This document shows positions 18,759 to 27,767 of a stretch of DNA of 64,000 nt, one piece after another. Below the pieces are notes generated by a model. It was not told where the DNA came from. It ran no database searches and saw only the letters and a list, made by a program, of their open reading frames with translations. The DNA comes from Microcella flavibacter (lineage in GTDB: Bacteria > Actinomycetota > Actinomycetes > Actinomycetales > Microbacteriaceae), in NCBI RefSeq assembly GCF_012530535.1, contig NZ_CP051299.1, positions 558,001 to 622,000 of the forward strand, written 5' to 3'. The first letter of the stretch is position 1, and each line of letters opens with the position of its first letter. Position numbers and translations under genes: made by a program.

Positions 18759-18845
18759 TGCACAAATGCAGGACTTCTGCGCCCGACATCGGCGTGTCGC
18801 CGCTGAGGTGAGGGCGACACGCCGAGCTGCTCCTGCATTTGGGTA
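18759..18845. repeat. large intergenic palindrome, AGGA/TCCT family, copy 1
   Basis: Outer arms TGCACAAATGCAGGA (18759-18773) and TCCTGCATTTGGGTA (18831-18845) match at 13 of 15; inner arms GGCGTGTCGCC (18791-18801) and GGCGACACGCC (18813-18823) match perfectly. It lies between the convergent dehydrogenase and ArfB genes. The same outer arm sequence recurs at 52497. Confidence 0.85.
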
Positions 18846-18925
18846 CGACGACGCGAGTGGGTCGGGCAGGAGAGGGTCGGGTGGGGCGTTTCGTCGAGGT
18901 TGCGCCGCCGCCGCGCCGCCCGCGG

Positions 18926-19348
18926 TCAGTCGGCGGGCGGGCGGCGGCGCTGCTGCTTGGTCGCCGACCGCTGCTGCTTCGCGGCGAGGTGCCGTCGCGC
19001 CGATCCGCGGGTCGGCCGCGTCGCCCGTCGACGCGGGCCGGGAGGCGCCAGCGCGTTGCGGACGAGCTCGGCGAGCGCCGCCAGGGCGAGCTCGCGGTTG
19101 CGCAGCTGCGAGCGCTCCTGCGAGGCGGTGACGGTCACGGCGCCGTCGACGAGCCTGCGGGCGAGGCGGTCGAGCAGCCTCGTACGCTGATCGTCGGTCA
19201 GAGCATCCGATCGGGCGATGTCCCAGGTCAGCTGCACGCGGCTGTCGGAGGTGTTGACATGCTGGCCGCCGGGCCCGGAGGAGCGCGAGAACCGCCAACT
19301 GAGCTCAGCGGCGCGGATCGTGAGGGCGGGCGACACCTCGAGGTCCAT
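18926..19348 (-). CDS. arfB: ribosome-rescue peptidyl-tRNA hydrolase ArfB
   Basis: A 140-residue ArfB/YaeJ-type hydrolase that frees stalled ribosomes. The release-factor domain carries SSGPGGQHVNTSDSRV with the catalytic GGQ, and the C terminus is the expected basic, disordered tail (RRRATRPTRG...KQQRSATKQQRRR) that reaches into the empty mRNA channel. Length and order match the family. The start ATG at 19348 is preceded by GGAGG. It is a stand-alone gene. Confidence 0.9.
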   Translation of the reverse strand: MDLEVSPALTIRAAELSWRFSRSSGPGGQHVNTSDSRVQLTWDIARSDALTDDQRTRLLDRLARRLVDGAVTVTASQERSQLRNRELALAALAELVRNALAPPGPRRRATRPTRGSARRHLAAKQQRSATKQQRRRPPAD

Positions 19349-19415
19349 GCCTCCAGGGTCGCACGCCGGGCGATCCGGGGCGAGGTCGCCGCTCGCCGTC
19401 GGATCACGCAGCGCC

Positions 19416-20075
19416 TCAGCCCGAGAGCGCCCCGGTCTCCAGCCCGAGCTCGTGCTCGAAGGAGTGGGCGATGAGCTCGACGTTGACCCGGCCGGGTCGG
19501 TGCCCGATCACCGAGTGCGCGTTGAGCCCGTCGACCATGCCGAGCAGCTGCGCGGCCAGACGGTCGGCTGCCGCATCGGTGAGCGGCGGGTCGGCGGGGA
19601 TGCGCAGCACCAGCGTGACGAGCCGGTCGTGCCACGCGCGCGTCTGCTCGAGCACCTCCTGGCCCAGGAGCGGGTGGCGGCGGGCCATGCTGAAGGCGTC
19701 CGTCCAGACGAGGTTGATGTCATCGCGCCCGCCGTCGAGCAGGGCGACGATGAGGATGCGCAGCGCGCGCACGGGGTCGCGCTGCAGTGACACGTGCCCG
19801 AAGACCTCGACGAGCTCCTCGCGCGCGATGGAGCGGAAGGTCTCGGCGATGAGCGCCTCCATGCTGGGCTGGTAGTGGGCGACGAGCGAGGCGGCGACGC
19901 CGGCGCGCTCCGCCACCGCGCGCTGGGTCAGGCCGCTGAGGCCGTCCTCGAGGGCGACCGCCCGGGCGGCGGCGGCGATCTCGGCCGACCGCTCGGCGGG
20001 GGCGAGCCTCGCACCGCGGTTCTCGGGGGCGGGCTCGTGCCCGGGCTCCTGCTCATGGGGGTCGTTCGTTGACAC
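19416..20075 (-). CDS. TetR family regulator of the agmatine deiminase operon
   Basis: A 219-residue TetR-type repressor. Residues about 28-75 form the HTH (AARAVALEDGLSGLTQRAVAERAGV, SLVAHYQPSMEALIAET), and the C-terminal region is an all-helical ligand domain. The GTG at 20075 was taken as the start because GAAGG lies upstream and the longer frame is antisense to the next gene. It is divergent from agmatine deiminase, with a palindromic operator between the two starts, so it most likely represses both and is relieved by agmatine or a related amine. Confidence 0.85.
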   Translation of the reverse strand: MSTNDPHEQEPGHEPAPENRGARLAPAERSAEIAAAARAVALEDGLSGLTQRAVAERAGVAASLVAHYQPSMEALIAETFRSIAREELVEVFGHVSLQRDPVRALRILIVALLDGGRDDINLVWTDAFSMARRHPLLGQEVLEQTRAWHDRLVTLVLRIPADPPLTDAAADRLAAQLLGMVDGLNAHSVIGHRPGRVNVELIAHSFEHELGLETGALSG

Positions 20076-20110
20076 TGCGCCGCCTTCCTCGATACCGTCG
20101 GCACATCCTA

Positions 20111-20126
20111 TTGACCAGGTGGTCAA
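20111..20126. promoter_or_regulatory. TetR-type operator palindrome
   Basis: TTGACCAGGTGGTCAA has perfect 7-base arms around GG. It is centred 43 bases from the TetR start (20075) and 43 bases from the agmatine deiminase start (20161), the position expected for a shared operator in a divergent promoter region. Confidence 0.75.
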
Positions 20127-20160
20127 CAATGGAAGAGCCGCGACCCGCGAAGGAGCATCC

Positions 20161-21195
20161 ATGACCTGGCGCATGCCCGCCGAGACGGCGCCGCACGACC
20201 GCATCTGGATGGCGTTCCCGCGCGAGGGCGAGACCATGGGCGACTCCTCCGCCGCGCGCGAGTCGACGTACGCCGCCTGGGCCGCGGTCGCCCACGCGAT
20301 CCTGCCGTTCGAGCCCGTGACGATGGTGGTCGACCCGAGCGAGCGCGAGCGGGCGCGTCGTCTGCTCGACCCGGCGATCGAGCTGGTGGATGCTCCGCTC
20401 GACGACTTCTGGATGCGCGACATCGGCCCGACCTTCGTCGTCGACGACGCGACGGGCGCCCTCGGCGCGGTCGACTGGATCTTCAACGGCTGGGGGGACC
20501 AGGGCGGCTCCTTCGAGCGGGATGCGCGCATCGCCTCGTTCGTCGCCGAGCGCGCGGGCGCCGAGGTCGTGAGCTCGCTGCTCGTCAACGAGGGCGGCGC
20601 CATCCACGTCGACGGCGAGGGCACCGTGCTCGTCACCGAGACCGTGCAGCTCGATCCGCAGCGCAACCGCTACGCCACGAAGCAGGCCGTGGAGGCCGAG
20701 CTCGCGCGCACGATCGGCGCCCGCCACGCGGTGTGGCTGCCGCGCGGCCTCACGCGCGACTACGAGCCGCTCGGCACCCGCGGCCACGTCGACATGGTCG
20801 CCGCGATCGCGAGCCCCGGGGTGCTGCTGCTGCACGCGCAGCCCGATGCCGGGCATCCCGATCACGCGGTCATGCGCGAGATCCGCGCCGTCGTCGAGGC
20901 GTCGACGGACGCCGCCGGGCGGGAGTGGCGCATCGTCGAGCTGCCCGCACCCGCGCAGCTGCGCGACGACGAGGGCTTCGTCGACTGGAACTACGTCAAC
21001 CACCTCGTCGTCAACGGCGGCGTCATCGCCTGCGGCTACGGCGACGAGCGAGCGGATGCCCGGGCCCGCGCCCTGCTGGGCGAGGCGTACCCCGGTCGCG
21101 AGGTCGTCACCGTCGACGCGCGCGAGATCCTCGCGCGGGGCGGCGGCATCCACTGCATCACCCAGCAGCAGCCGACCGTGGCGCCCGCGCGATGA
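20161..21195 (+). CDS. aguA: agmatine deiminase
   Basis: A 344-residue peptidylarginine-deiminase-fold enzyme that turns agmatine into N-carbamoylputrescine and ammonia. It has the family marks FWMRDIGPTFV, FNGWG, the HVDM box (GTRGHVDMVAAI) and the catalytic cysteine in GGGIHCITQQQP (Cys332). Length is normal. The ATG at 20161 follows AAGGAG at proper spacing; a GTG at 20119 would run through the operator. Its stop overlaps the next gene's ATG (ATGA). Confidence 0.9.
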   Translation: MTWRMPAETAPHDRIWMAFPREGETMGDSSAARESTYAAWAAVAHAILPFEPVTMVVDPSERERARRLLDPAIELVDAPLDDFWMRDIGPTFVVDDATGALGAVDWIFNGWGDQGGSFERDARIASFVAERAGAEVVSSLLVNEGGAIHVDGEGTVLVTETVQLDPQRNRYATKQAVEAELARTIGARHAVWLPRGLTRDYEPLGTRGHVDMVAAIASPGVLLLHAQPDAGHPDHAVMREIRAVVEASTDAAGREWRIVELPAPAQLRDDEGFVDWNYVNHLVVNGGVIACGYGDERADARARALLGEAYPGREVVTVDAREILARGGGIHCITQQQPTVAPAR

Positions 21196-22904
21196 GCCTG
21201 CCCCTCGTCGAGGCCTCGATCATCGAGCTGGGCCGCGCCCTCGCCGAGGGCCGCACGACCGCGGTCGAGCTCGTGCAGGGCTACCTCGACCGGATCGCCG
21301 CCTACGACCAGCGGGGGCCTCTCCTGAACGCGGTGCCGGTGCTCAACCCGGATGCCCTCGCCGAGGCCTGGGCGAGCGACGACCGCCGCGCGCTCGGGCG
21401 CGCGCTCGGGCCGCTCGACGGCATCCCGTACGCGGCGAAGGACTCGTACATGGTGCGCGGCCTCACCGTGGCGAGCGGCTCGCCCGCCTTCGCCGAGCTC
21501 GTCGCGCAGCGCGACGCCTTCACGATCGAGCGGCTGCGCACGGCCGGCGCGATCTGCCTCGGGCTCACGACCATGCCCCCGATGGCGAACGGCGGCATGC
21601 AGCGCGGGCTCTACGGCCGCGCCGAGAGCCCGTACAACCCCGACTACCTGACGGCGCCGTTCGGCTCGGGCTCCTCCAACGGCTCGGGCACGGCGCTCGC
21701 GGCGTCGCTGTGCGCCTTCGCGCTCGCCGAGGAGACCTGGTCGAGCGGCCGCGGCCCCGCTTCGAACAACGGGCTGTGCTGCTACACCCCGAGCCCGGGC
21801 GTGATCTCGGTGCGGGGCAACTGGCCGCTCGTGCCGACGATGGACGTCGTCGTTCCGTACACCCGCACGATGGCCGAGCTGCTCGTGGTGCTCGACGCGG
21901 TGGTCGCCGACGACCCCGAGCCGCGCGGCGACTTCTGGCGCGTGCAGCCGTGGGTGAGCATCCCGCCCGCCTCGCAGCTGCGGCCCGCCTCGTACCCGGC
22001 GCTCGCCGCGGACGCGTCGCTCGAGGGCGTGCGCCTCGGGGTGCCGCGCCTCTACATCGGCGGCGAGGCGGCCGAGCCGATCGCGACCCGGCCGAGCGTC
22101 ATCGCGCAGTGGCAGCTCGCCCGGCGCGACCTCGAGGCCGCCGGTGCCGAGGCCATCGAGGTCGACCTGCCCGTCGTGGCCGACTACGAGTCGCGCGGCC
22201 GCACCCCCGACCGCTCGCTCGTCGCGCAGGGCTACGTGCCCGAGGGCTTCGCCGAGAGCGAGCTCTGGCAGCTGTCGATGCTCGGCTGGGAGGAGTTCCT
22301 GCAGGCGAACGGCGACCCCGCCCTGCACCGGCTCGTCGACGTCGAGCCGGAGCTCATCTTCCCGACGCCGCCCGGCAGCCTGCCCGGCCGCTACGACGAC
22401 CACCTCAGCCGCTTCGCGCCGGAGGACGTGCCGCTCGAGGAGTACGTGCACCGCGCGCGCCGCGACGGCGTGCCCGCGCTCGAGGCCATCCCGCACCTCG
22501 CCGAGGGCGTGCCGGGCCTCGGGCGCGCGCGGCGAGAGCTCTTCGACGCATGGCTCGACGACCTCGGCCTCGACGCGATCGTCTTCCCGGCGGTCGCCGA
22601 CATCGGCCCGGCCGACGCCGACGTGAATCCGGCCTCCGCGGAGATCGCCTGGCGCAACGGCACCTGGGTCGCCAACGGCAACCTGGTGTGGCGCCACCTC
22701 GGCATCCCGACCGTGCAGGTGCCGATGGGCCTGCTCAGCGACATCGGGATGCCCATCGGGCTGACCCTCGCGGGCCGCGGCTACGACGACGCGCGTCTGC
22801 TCGCGCTCGGCTGCGCCGTCGAGGAGGCAGCGACTCGGCCCGGCAGCGCGCTCGGAGCGACCCGTCGCGCGCCCTCGGCGACCCCGGAGCTCGCCGCACC
22901 ATGA
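21192..22904 (+). CDS. amidase signature family hydrolase
   Basis: A 570-residue amidase-signature protein. The catalytic lysine is in GIPYAAKDSYMV (about residue 80); the glycine/serine-rich signature is GSGSSNGSGTALAASLC, and the ETWSSGRGPASNNGL stretch carries the nucleophile region. It is translationally coupled to agmatine deiminase by an ATGA overlap. A role in taking N-carbamoylputrescine to putrescine, normally done by the nitrilase-type AguB, is suggested by the operon but not shown; other amides are possible. Confidence 0.8.
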   Translation: MSLPLVEASIIELGRALAEGRTTAVELVQGYLDRIAAYDQRGPLLNAVPVLNPDALAEAWASDDRRALGRALGPLDGIPYAAKDSYMVRGLTVASGSPAFAELVAQRDAFTIERLRTAGAICLGLTTMPPMANGGMQRGLYGRAESPYNPDYLTAPFGSGSSNGSGTALAASLCAFALAEETWSSGRGPASNNGLCCYTPSPGVISVRGNWPLVPTMDVVVPYTRTMAELLVVLDAVVADDPEPRGDFWRVQPWVSIPPASQLRPASYPALAADASLEGVRLGVPRLYIGGEAAEPIATRPSVIAQWQLARRDLEAAGAEAIEVDLPVVADYESRGRTPDRSLVAQGYVPEGFAESELWQLSMLGWEEFLQANGDPALHRLVDVEPELIFPTPPGSLPGRYDDHLSRFAPEDVPLEEYVHRARRDGVPALEAIPHLAEGVPGLGRARRELFDAWLDDLGLDAIVFPAVADIGPADADVNPASAEIAWRNGTWVANGNLVWRHLGIPTVQVPMGLLSDIGMPIGLTLAGRGYDDARLLALGCAVEEAATRPGSALGATRRAPSATPELAAP

Positions 22905-23239
22905 GCGCCGTCGACGACTACATCGCCCGTTTCCCCGACGACGTGCGCGCGATCCTCACCGCCGTGCGCCGGGCGATCCACGCGGGCGTGCCCGACGCCA
23001 CCGAGCAGATCCGGTACGGGATGCCCGCCGTCATGCTCGGCGGCCGCTACGCGCTGCACTTCGCGGGCTGGAAGAACCACGTCAGCCTCTACCCCGTTCC
23101 GCGCGGGGATGAGGAGTTCGAGCAGCTCGTCGGCCCGTATCGCTCCACGAAGGACAGCGTGACGCTGCTCTACTCCAAGCCGCTGCCGGTCGAGCTCATC
23201 ACCCGCATCGCGGAGGAGTGCGCCGAGCAGCACGGGTAG
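22901..23239 (+). CDS. DUF1801/YdhG family protein
   Basis: A 112-residue protein of the DUF1801 family with the fold of frataxin-like iron chaperones: VDDYIARFPDDVRAILTAVRRAI, then the IRYGMPAVMLGGRYALHFAGWKNHV core and a basic YSKPLP near the end. The ATG overlaps the amidase stop as ATGA, so it is the third gene of the TetR-controlled operon. Its role is unknown; iron or small-molecule binding is only suggested for the family. Confidence 0.8.
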   Translation: MSAVDDYIARFPDDVRAILTAVRRAIHAGVPDATEQIRYGMPAVMLGGRYALHFAGWKNHVSLYPVPRGDEEFEQLVGPYRSTKDSVTLLYSKPLPVELITRIAEECAEQHG

Positions 23240-23269
23240 CCGGCCGGAAGCCGGAGCGGCGCGCGGCCG

Positions 23270-23602
23270 CTACTCGCGCACGATCGGCGCGCCCCACCCG
23301 TCGTAATCGCCGCGGCAGGCCTCGACGACGCCGAAGACCTGCTCGACCATGGCGTCGGCGGTCTCGACGTCGACCGTCGACACGCGCCGGGCGACGAGCA
23401 CGGCCTGCAGCACGCGACGGCGCGAGACCTCGACGGTGAACCCGAGCTGCTCCAGCCGGCGCGCCGCGGTGCGGGCGTCCTTGATGTTCATGAAGTTGGC
23501 GAAGTGCTCGACCTCGCGCGGAGCATCCACGTCGTCGCGCATCTTGATGCGCTGCGTGTACTGCTCGACGTTCGTCGTCAGATGCGGTCCGATGTCGCCC
23601 AC
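23270..23602 (-). CDS. RraB-type ribonuclease E regulator
   Basis: A 110-residue protein matching RraB: DVDAPREVEHFANF at the N-terminal third, a central RRLEQLGFTVEVSRR strand-helix, and the C-terminal YDGWGAPIV typical of the family. In enterobacteria RraB binds RNase E and changes its substrate choice; here it is an inference that it does likewise. It starts at a GTG at 23602 with a TACGCT box ending 6 bases upstream (23609-23614), a leaderless arrangement. Confidence 0.75.
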   Translation of the reverse strand: MGDIGPHLTTNVEQYTQRIKMRDDVDAPREVEHFANFMNIKDARTAARRLEQLGFTVEVSRRRVLQAVLVARRVSTVDVETADAMVEQVFGVVEACRGDYDGWGAPIVRE

Positions 23603-23680
23603 CCCGCGAGCGTAGACCAGGCGGGAGCGCGATCTGAACCCCGGCCGGTCACGACCCGGTCTCGACCGCGTCCGGCCAGG

Positions 23681-24106
23681 TCAGCCGAGAGGGGCGTCGT
23701 CGACGAGCCGCTTGCCGAGACTGACCGCGGCGTCGGGGGAGTAGCCGAGGGCGGCGTAGAAGCCCAGCGCCGCCTCGTTGTCGGCCCGCACCTGCAGGTT
23801 CAGCTTGGGGCAGCCGAGCGCCGTGAGCAGCCGCTCGATCTCGGCCATGAGGGCGCGCGCGTGCCCCCGGCCGCGGTGCGCGGGGTCGACGGCGAGGTAG
23901 TTGACCCAGCCGCGGTGGCCGTCGTACCCCGCCATCGCGCTCGCGATGACGCGCCCCTCGACCTCGCCGACGAGGAACAGCTCGGGCTGCACCGTCCGCT
24001 TGCGCGCGATGTCGCGGTGCGGGTCGTTCCAGGGGCGGGTGAGGCCCGCCGCGCGCCAGAGCGCGACCACGGCCTCGGTGTCGTCGTGGAAGGGGCGGAT
24101 GAGCAT
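23681..24106 (-). CDS. GNAT family N-acetyltransferase, YpeA type
   Basis: A 141-residue acetyltransferase close to YpeA in length and layout. The acetyl-CoA site is seen in VNYLAVDPAHRGRGHARALMAEIE and the C-terminal NLQVRADNEAALGFYAALGY. The N-terminal MLIRPFHDDTEAVVALWRAAGL is typical. The substrate is unknown. Confidence 0.85.
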   Translation of the reverse strand: MLIRPFHDDTEAVVALWRAAGLTRPWNDPHRDIARKRTVQPELFLVGEVEGRVIASAMAGYDGHRGWVNYLAVDPAHRGRGHARALMAEIERLLTALGCPKLNLQVRADNEAALGFYAALGYSPDAAVSLGKRLVDDAPLG

Positions 24107-24162
24107 CCCGCCATCATCGCGGGCGCCGGCGCGATTTCGAGAAACTGAGCAATCGTGATCTC

Positions 24163-24891
24163 ATGTCCCTCATGACGCGCGCGATGACCTGGGGCGGCCT
24201 GCACAACGTCTGGGATCTCGGCGGCCTGCCCGCGGCCGAGGCCGACACGGTGCGCGGCCGGGTCTTCCGCTCGCCGCGGCTCGACGACCTCGACGCGGCG
24301 GGGTGGGATGCCCTGCTCGCCTCGGGCGTGCGCACCGTCGTCGACCTGCGTAACGACGACGAGGTCGCTCCCCTCGCGCTGCCCGCCGGCGTCACCGTGC
24401 ACCGCCGCCCGGTCGAGGACCAGGGCGACGCCGCCTTCATGGGGGAGTGGGGCCGCCGCCTCAACAGCCCCGCCGCGTGGCGGCCGACGCTCGAGGCGTT
24501 CCCCGACAAGGTCGTCGCGGCCCTGCGCGCCGTCGCCGAGGCGCCGGAGGACGGCGCCGTGCTCGTGCACTGCGCGGGCGGGCGCGACCGCACCGGCCTC
24601 ATCAGCGCGATGCTGCTGAAGCTCGCCGGCACCGCCCGCGAGGGCATCGTCAACGACTACTGGCTCGGCGTCATCGCCGCGAACTTCCACCTGCGCGACC
24701 ATCCTCGGCCGCACGAGCGCGGGCGCACCGACGCCGAGCTCGGGCCCTGGCTCGACGAGGTCACCGAGCACCTCGAGGCGTTCCTCGACGAGGTCGACGC
24801 CGCCGACTGGCTGCGCGCGCAGGGGGCGGGCGAGCTCGTCGCGCCGCTGCGTCGCCGACTGCTGACGCCGGTGGGGCATCCCCTCGGCTGA
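24163..24891 (+). CDS. tyrosine-protein phosphatase
   Basis: A 242-residue phosphatase of the DUF/Tyr_phosphatase_3 type. The P-loop is HCAGGRDRTG with Cys137 and Arg143 (CX5R). The N-terminal WDLGGLPA and VFRSPRLDDLD elements are also typical. No signal peptide. It may act on phosphotyrosine proteins or on phosphorylated small molecules; the substrate cannot be told. It is followed by 124 non-coding bases. Confidence 0.85.
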   Translation: MSLMTRAMTWGGLHNVWDLGGLPAAEADTVRGRVFRSPRLDDLDAAGWDALLASGVRTVVDLRNDDEVAPLALPAGVTVHRRPVEDQGDAAFMGEWGRRLNSPAAWRPTLEAFPDKVVAALRAVAEAPEDGAVLVHCAGGRDRTGLISAMLLKLAGTAREGIVNDYWLGVIAANFHLRDHPRPHERGRTDAELGPWLDEVTEHLEAFLDEVDAADWLRAQGAGELVAPLRRRLLTPVGHPLG

Positions 24892-25015
24892 CCACCCGCG
24901 CGCCGGCGCCGCCGCTCCCGACCCGACTCCCCGCCCGCCCGCTCCGAATCCCGGGGGCGGGCGGCCTACGCACAGCAGTGCGGCCCCGCCGCCGCATCCC
25001 GAGCGAAGGAGCCCC

Positions 25016-25801
25016 GTGCCGACGCGACGCACCCCGCCGAGCCCGACCCCGCCGCTGCCGACCCGCGGGGCGGTCGTCACCGAGGCGCTCGACGCCCGCG
25101 CGCGCGAGCGGGCCCGCGCGGCCGCGATCGACGGCGCCGACAGCCGCGCCGCCTCGAACGCCCTGCTCGACGGCCTGCGGCAGGGCCGCTTCGGCCCGCG
25201 CGCCTGGGGCCGCTTCGCCGCCGAGATCACCGTGCGCAGCGTGCGAGAGGCCCGCAAGCGCCCGATCGCGGTCGCCGAGGCCACCGCGGTGCACCTCGCC
25301 ATGGGCGCGCTCGCCCACCCGAAGGGCCGGGCCTGGGTGGTCACCAGCTGGGTCATGACGGTCACCCATCTCGGGATGCTCGAGCAGCGCCGCACGATGG
25401 GCATCCCCAATCTGCTCACCGTCGCCCGGGCCAATCTGCCGGCCGCCGCGCACCGCCTCGGCGACGCCGTGCCGGTGCTCGCTCTCGTCACCGACTTCGT
25501 CGACGGCAAGGTCGCCCGCGCCACGGGCACCGTCACGAGGTTCGGAACGCAGGGCGACTACCTCAGCGACACCGCGTTGTGGACGTGGTTCGTGCTCACG
25601 CACGAGAAGAGCCGGCCCTGGCAGGTCGCGACCTTCGCCGCCTGGGCGCTGCCCGTCGCCGCGCTGACCGCGGTGAGCATCGCGAAGGGCGGGGTGGTGG
25701 ATCTGCCGCGCTCGCGCTGGATCCGGCCCGCGGCGCTCATGGAGGTGCTCATCGGCGGGCGGGTCGTCGCCCGGATGGTGCAGGCCCGGCGCGCGGGCTG
25801 A
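25016..25801 (+). CDS. CDP-alcohol phosphatidyltransferase family protein
   Basis: A 261-residue membrane enzyme. The complete family signature lies at residues 160-185: D-FV-DG-KV-AR, eight residues, G, three, D, three, D (ending DYLSD). The N-terminal 90 residues are an unusual basic, helical extension; GIPNLLTVARA opens the conserved domain. Several hydrophobic segments follow. Enzymes of this family join an alcohol to a CDP-activated lipid or polyol. The GTG at 25016 follows AAGGAG. Which lipid it makes cannot be said. Confidence 0.8.
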   Translation: MPTRRTPPSPTPPLPTRGAVVTEALDARARERARAAAIDGADSRAASNALLDGLRQGRFGPRAWGRFAAEITVRSVREARKRPIAVAEATAVHLAMGALAHPKGRAWVVTSWVMTVTHLGMLEQRRTMGIPNLLTVARANLPAAAHRLGDAVPVLALVTDFVDGKVARATGTVTRFGTQGDYLSDTALWTWFVLTHEKSRPWQVATFAAWALPVAALTAVSIAKGGVVDLPRSRWIRPAALMEVLIGGRVVARMVQARRAG

Positions 25802-25872
25802 GGCGTCGCGCGGCCCGGCCGCTCGCCTCAGCCCGCGCCGGGCATCCCGTCGCCGCCTCGCAGCCCGCTCGC

Positions 25873-25878
25873 TAGGGT
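25873..25878 (+). promoter_or_regulatory. -10 box TAGGGT, leaderless SMP-30-type transcript
   Basis: TAGGGT ends 7 bases before the ATG at 25886; no ribosome site is visible. Confidence 0.4.
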
Positions 25879-25885
25879 CGAGGCC

Positions 25886-26794
25886 ATGCCCGCGACCCCC
25901 GAGCCCCGCGCCCTGCCCACCGACCGCTACGTGCTGGGGGAGGGCCCGCAGTGGGACGCCGGCACCGGCACGGTCAGCTGGATCGACGTCGAGGAGGGCC
26001 TGCTCGTCGTCGCGCGCCCGATGCCCGACGCCGGCATCGAGGTGCTGCGCACGCACGACCTCGGCGAGCGGGTCGGCTTCGCCACGCGCTTCGGCGACGC
26101 CAAGTTCCTCGTCGCGATCGAACGCCGCCTCGCGATCGTCGACGCGCTCGGCGAGGTCACGACGAGCCGCGAGCTCGTGCCCGATGGGCGCCGCTTCAAC
26201 GACGGCGTCATCGACCCGCTGGGGCGCCTGCTCGTCGGCACCCTGACCCTCGACGAGTCGCAGCCGGGCGAGGGCAACCAGCTGCTGCGCCTCGAGCACG
26301 ACGGCGCGGTCACCGTGATCGATGACGACCTGCGGCTCAGCAACGGGCTCGGCTTCTCGCCCGCGGGCGACGTGCTGCACCACGTCGACTCGCAGCGCTC
26401 CACGATCTTCGCCCGCTCCTACGACGCGGCCACGGGCGCCGTCGGCGAGCGGCACGCCCTCGTCGAGCTCGCCGACGCCATCCCCGACGGGCTCGCCGTC
26501 GACGCGGCCGGCGACCTCTGGGTCGGGCTGTGGGACGCCTCGGCGGTGCGCCGCTTCAGCGCCGACGGCACCGCGCACGGCGACGTGCCGCTGCCCGTGC
26601 CGCACGTCACGAGCCTCGCCTTCATGGGCAGCGCGCTCGATCACCTGCTCGTCACGACCGCGAGCCGCGATCTCGACGCGGATGCCCGGCACGCGGCCCC
26701 CGACGCCGGCCGGGTCTTCTCGATCGACCTGAGCGGGCTCGGCGTCACCGGTGCACCCACGACGCGCTGGCGCCCCGTACCGTTGCCGGTGTGA
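25886..26794 (+). CDS. SMP-30/gluconolactonase family protein
   Basis: A 302-residue six-bladed beta-propeller of the SMP-30/gluconolactonase/LRE family, enzymes that open sugar lactones with a bound divalent metal. Seen are YVLGEGPQWD with the metal-ligand Glu, RRFNDGVIDPLGRLLVGT with the Asn/Asp ligand, SNGLGFSPAG and DGLAVDAAGDLWVGLW. It is complete. Its stop overlaps the next gene as GTGA. The sugar is unknown. Confidence 0.85.
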   Translation: MPATPEPRALPTDRYVLGEGPQWDAGTGTVSWIDVEEGLLVVARPMPDAGIEVLRTHDLGERVGFATRFGDAKFLVAIERRLAIVDALGEVTTSRELVPDGRRFNDGVIDPLGRLLVGTLTLDESQPGEGNQLLRLEHDGAVTVIDDDLRLSNGLGFSPAGDVLHHVDSQRSTIFARSYDAATGAVGERHALVELADAIPDGLAVDAAGDLWVGLWDASAVRRFSADGTAHGDVPLPVPHVTSLAFMGSALDHLLVTTASRDLDADARHAAPDAGRVFSIDLSGLGVTGAPTTRWRPVPLPV

Positions 26795-27630
26795 ACACCC
26801 TCGAGTCGGCCTTCGACATCCTCCAGTGCCCGAGCTGCGGTGAGCCGCTCGCGCCCGCCGAGGGCGGCGCCACCTGCGCCAACCGCCACCACTTCGACAG
26901 CGCCCGCCAGGGCTACCTCAGCCTGCGCGCCGCGCACAAGGGCAAGGGCAAGCCGGCGAGCGGCGACACCGTCGAGATGCTCGAGGCGCGCGAGCGGTTC
27001 CAGGGCGCGGGGTTCCACGACGAGATCACCGCGGCCGTGCTCGCGCAGGTGCCCGCCGAGGCCTCCGGCTGGCTCGCCGACATCGGCGGCGGCACCGGGC
27101 ACTACGCCGCGCGCATCCTCGACGACCGCCCGGCGATGCGCGGGCTCGTGCTCGACGCCTCCACCTCGGCCGTGCGCATCGCGACCCGCGCGCACGAGCG
27201 CCTCGCCGCGGTGAGCGCCGACGTGTGGACGGGCATCCCGCTGCGCGATGCGAGCGTCGACCTGGCGCTGCGCGTGTTCGCGCCGGGCAGCGCGGGCGAA
27301 CTGCGGCGCGTGCTCGCTCCCGGCGGCACGGCCATCGTGGTGGTGCCCGAGGCGGAGCACCTGCGCGAGCTCGGGCACGGGCTCAAGCTCATGCGCGTGC
27401 CGGCCGGCAAGGCGGAGGAGATGGCGGCGAGCATCCCGGATGCGTCGTCGGTCGTCTCGGTGCCCGTGCGCCGTCGCGTCGAGCTCACCGTCGAGCAGGC
27501 GCTCGACGCCGTCTTCATGGGGCCGAACGCGTTCCACCAGGATCGCGAGAAGGTCGCCGCCGTGCTCGAGGAGTGGAAGGCGCCGATCAGCGTGACCATC
27601 GCCGTGACGGTCGTGGCGTTCACGGTCTGA
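26791..27630 (+). CDS. RlmA-type 23S rRNA guanine methyltransferase
   Basis: A 279-residue methyltransferase. The N terminus is a zinc module (Cys13-x2-Cys16, Cys29, His33/34 in CANRHHFDSARQGYLSL), the signature of the RlmA/TlrB rRNA (guanine-N1) methyltransferases, followed by the SAM-binding motif DIGGGTGHYAARIL. Family members modify G745 or G748 of 23S rRNA; Gram-positive forms mostly act on G748 and can lower sensitivity to some macrolides. The GTG at 26791 overlaps the preceding stop. Confidence 0.8.
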   Translation: MNTLESAFDILQCPSCGEPLAPAEGGATCANRHHFDSARQGYLSLRAAHKGKGKPASGDTVEMLEARERFQGAGFHDEITAAVLAQVPAEASGWLADIGGGTGHYAARILDDRPAMRGLVLDASTSAVRIATRAHERLAAVSADVWTGIPLRDASVDLALRVFAPGSAGELRRVLAPGGTAIVVVPEAEHLRELGHGLKLMRVPAGKAEEMAASIPDASSVVSVPVRRRVELTVEQALDAVFMGPNAFHQDREKVAAVLEEWKAPISVTIAVTVVAFTV

Positions 27631-27649
27631 TCGCGCGCGGGGTGGCGCG

Positions 27650-27668
27650 CCCCCGCCGGATGCGGGGG
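27650..27668 (+). terminator. short hairpin after the methyltransferase gene
   Basis: Arms CCCCCGC and GCGGGGG around a 5-base loop start 20 bases after the stop codon. No U-tract follows, so the call is weak. Confidence 0.35.
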
Positions 27669-27767
27669 TCAGCCCCCCTCTCGTTACGGTGGCGGGCCCG
27701 GTGGGATGCTGGGCGCACGATCGCGAGGCTGAAGGGGTCCTTCATCACCGACCACCAGGAGCTCCCC

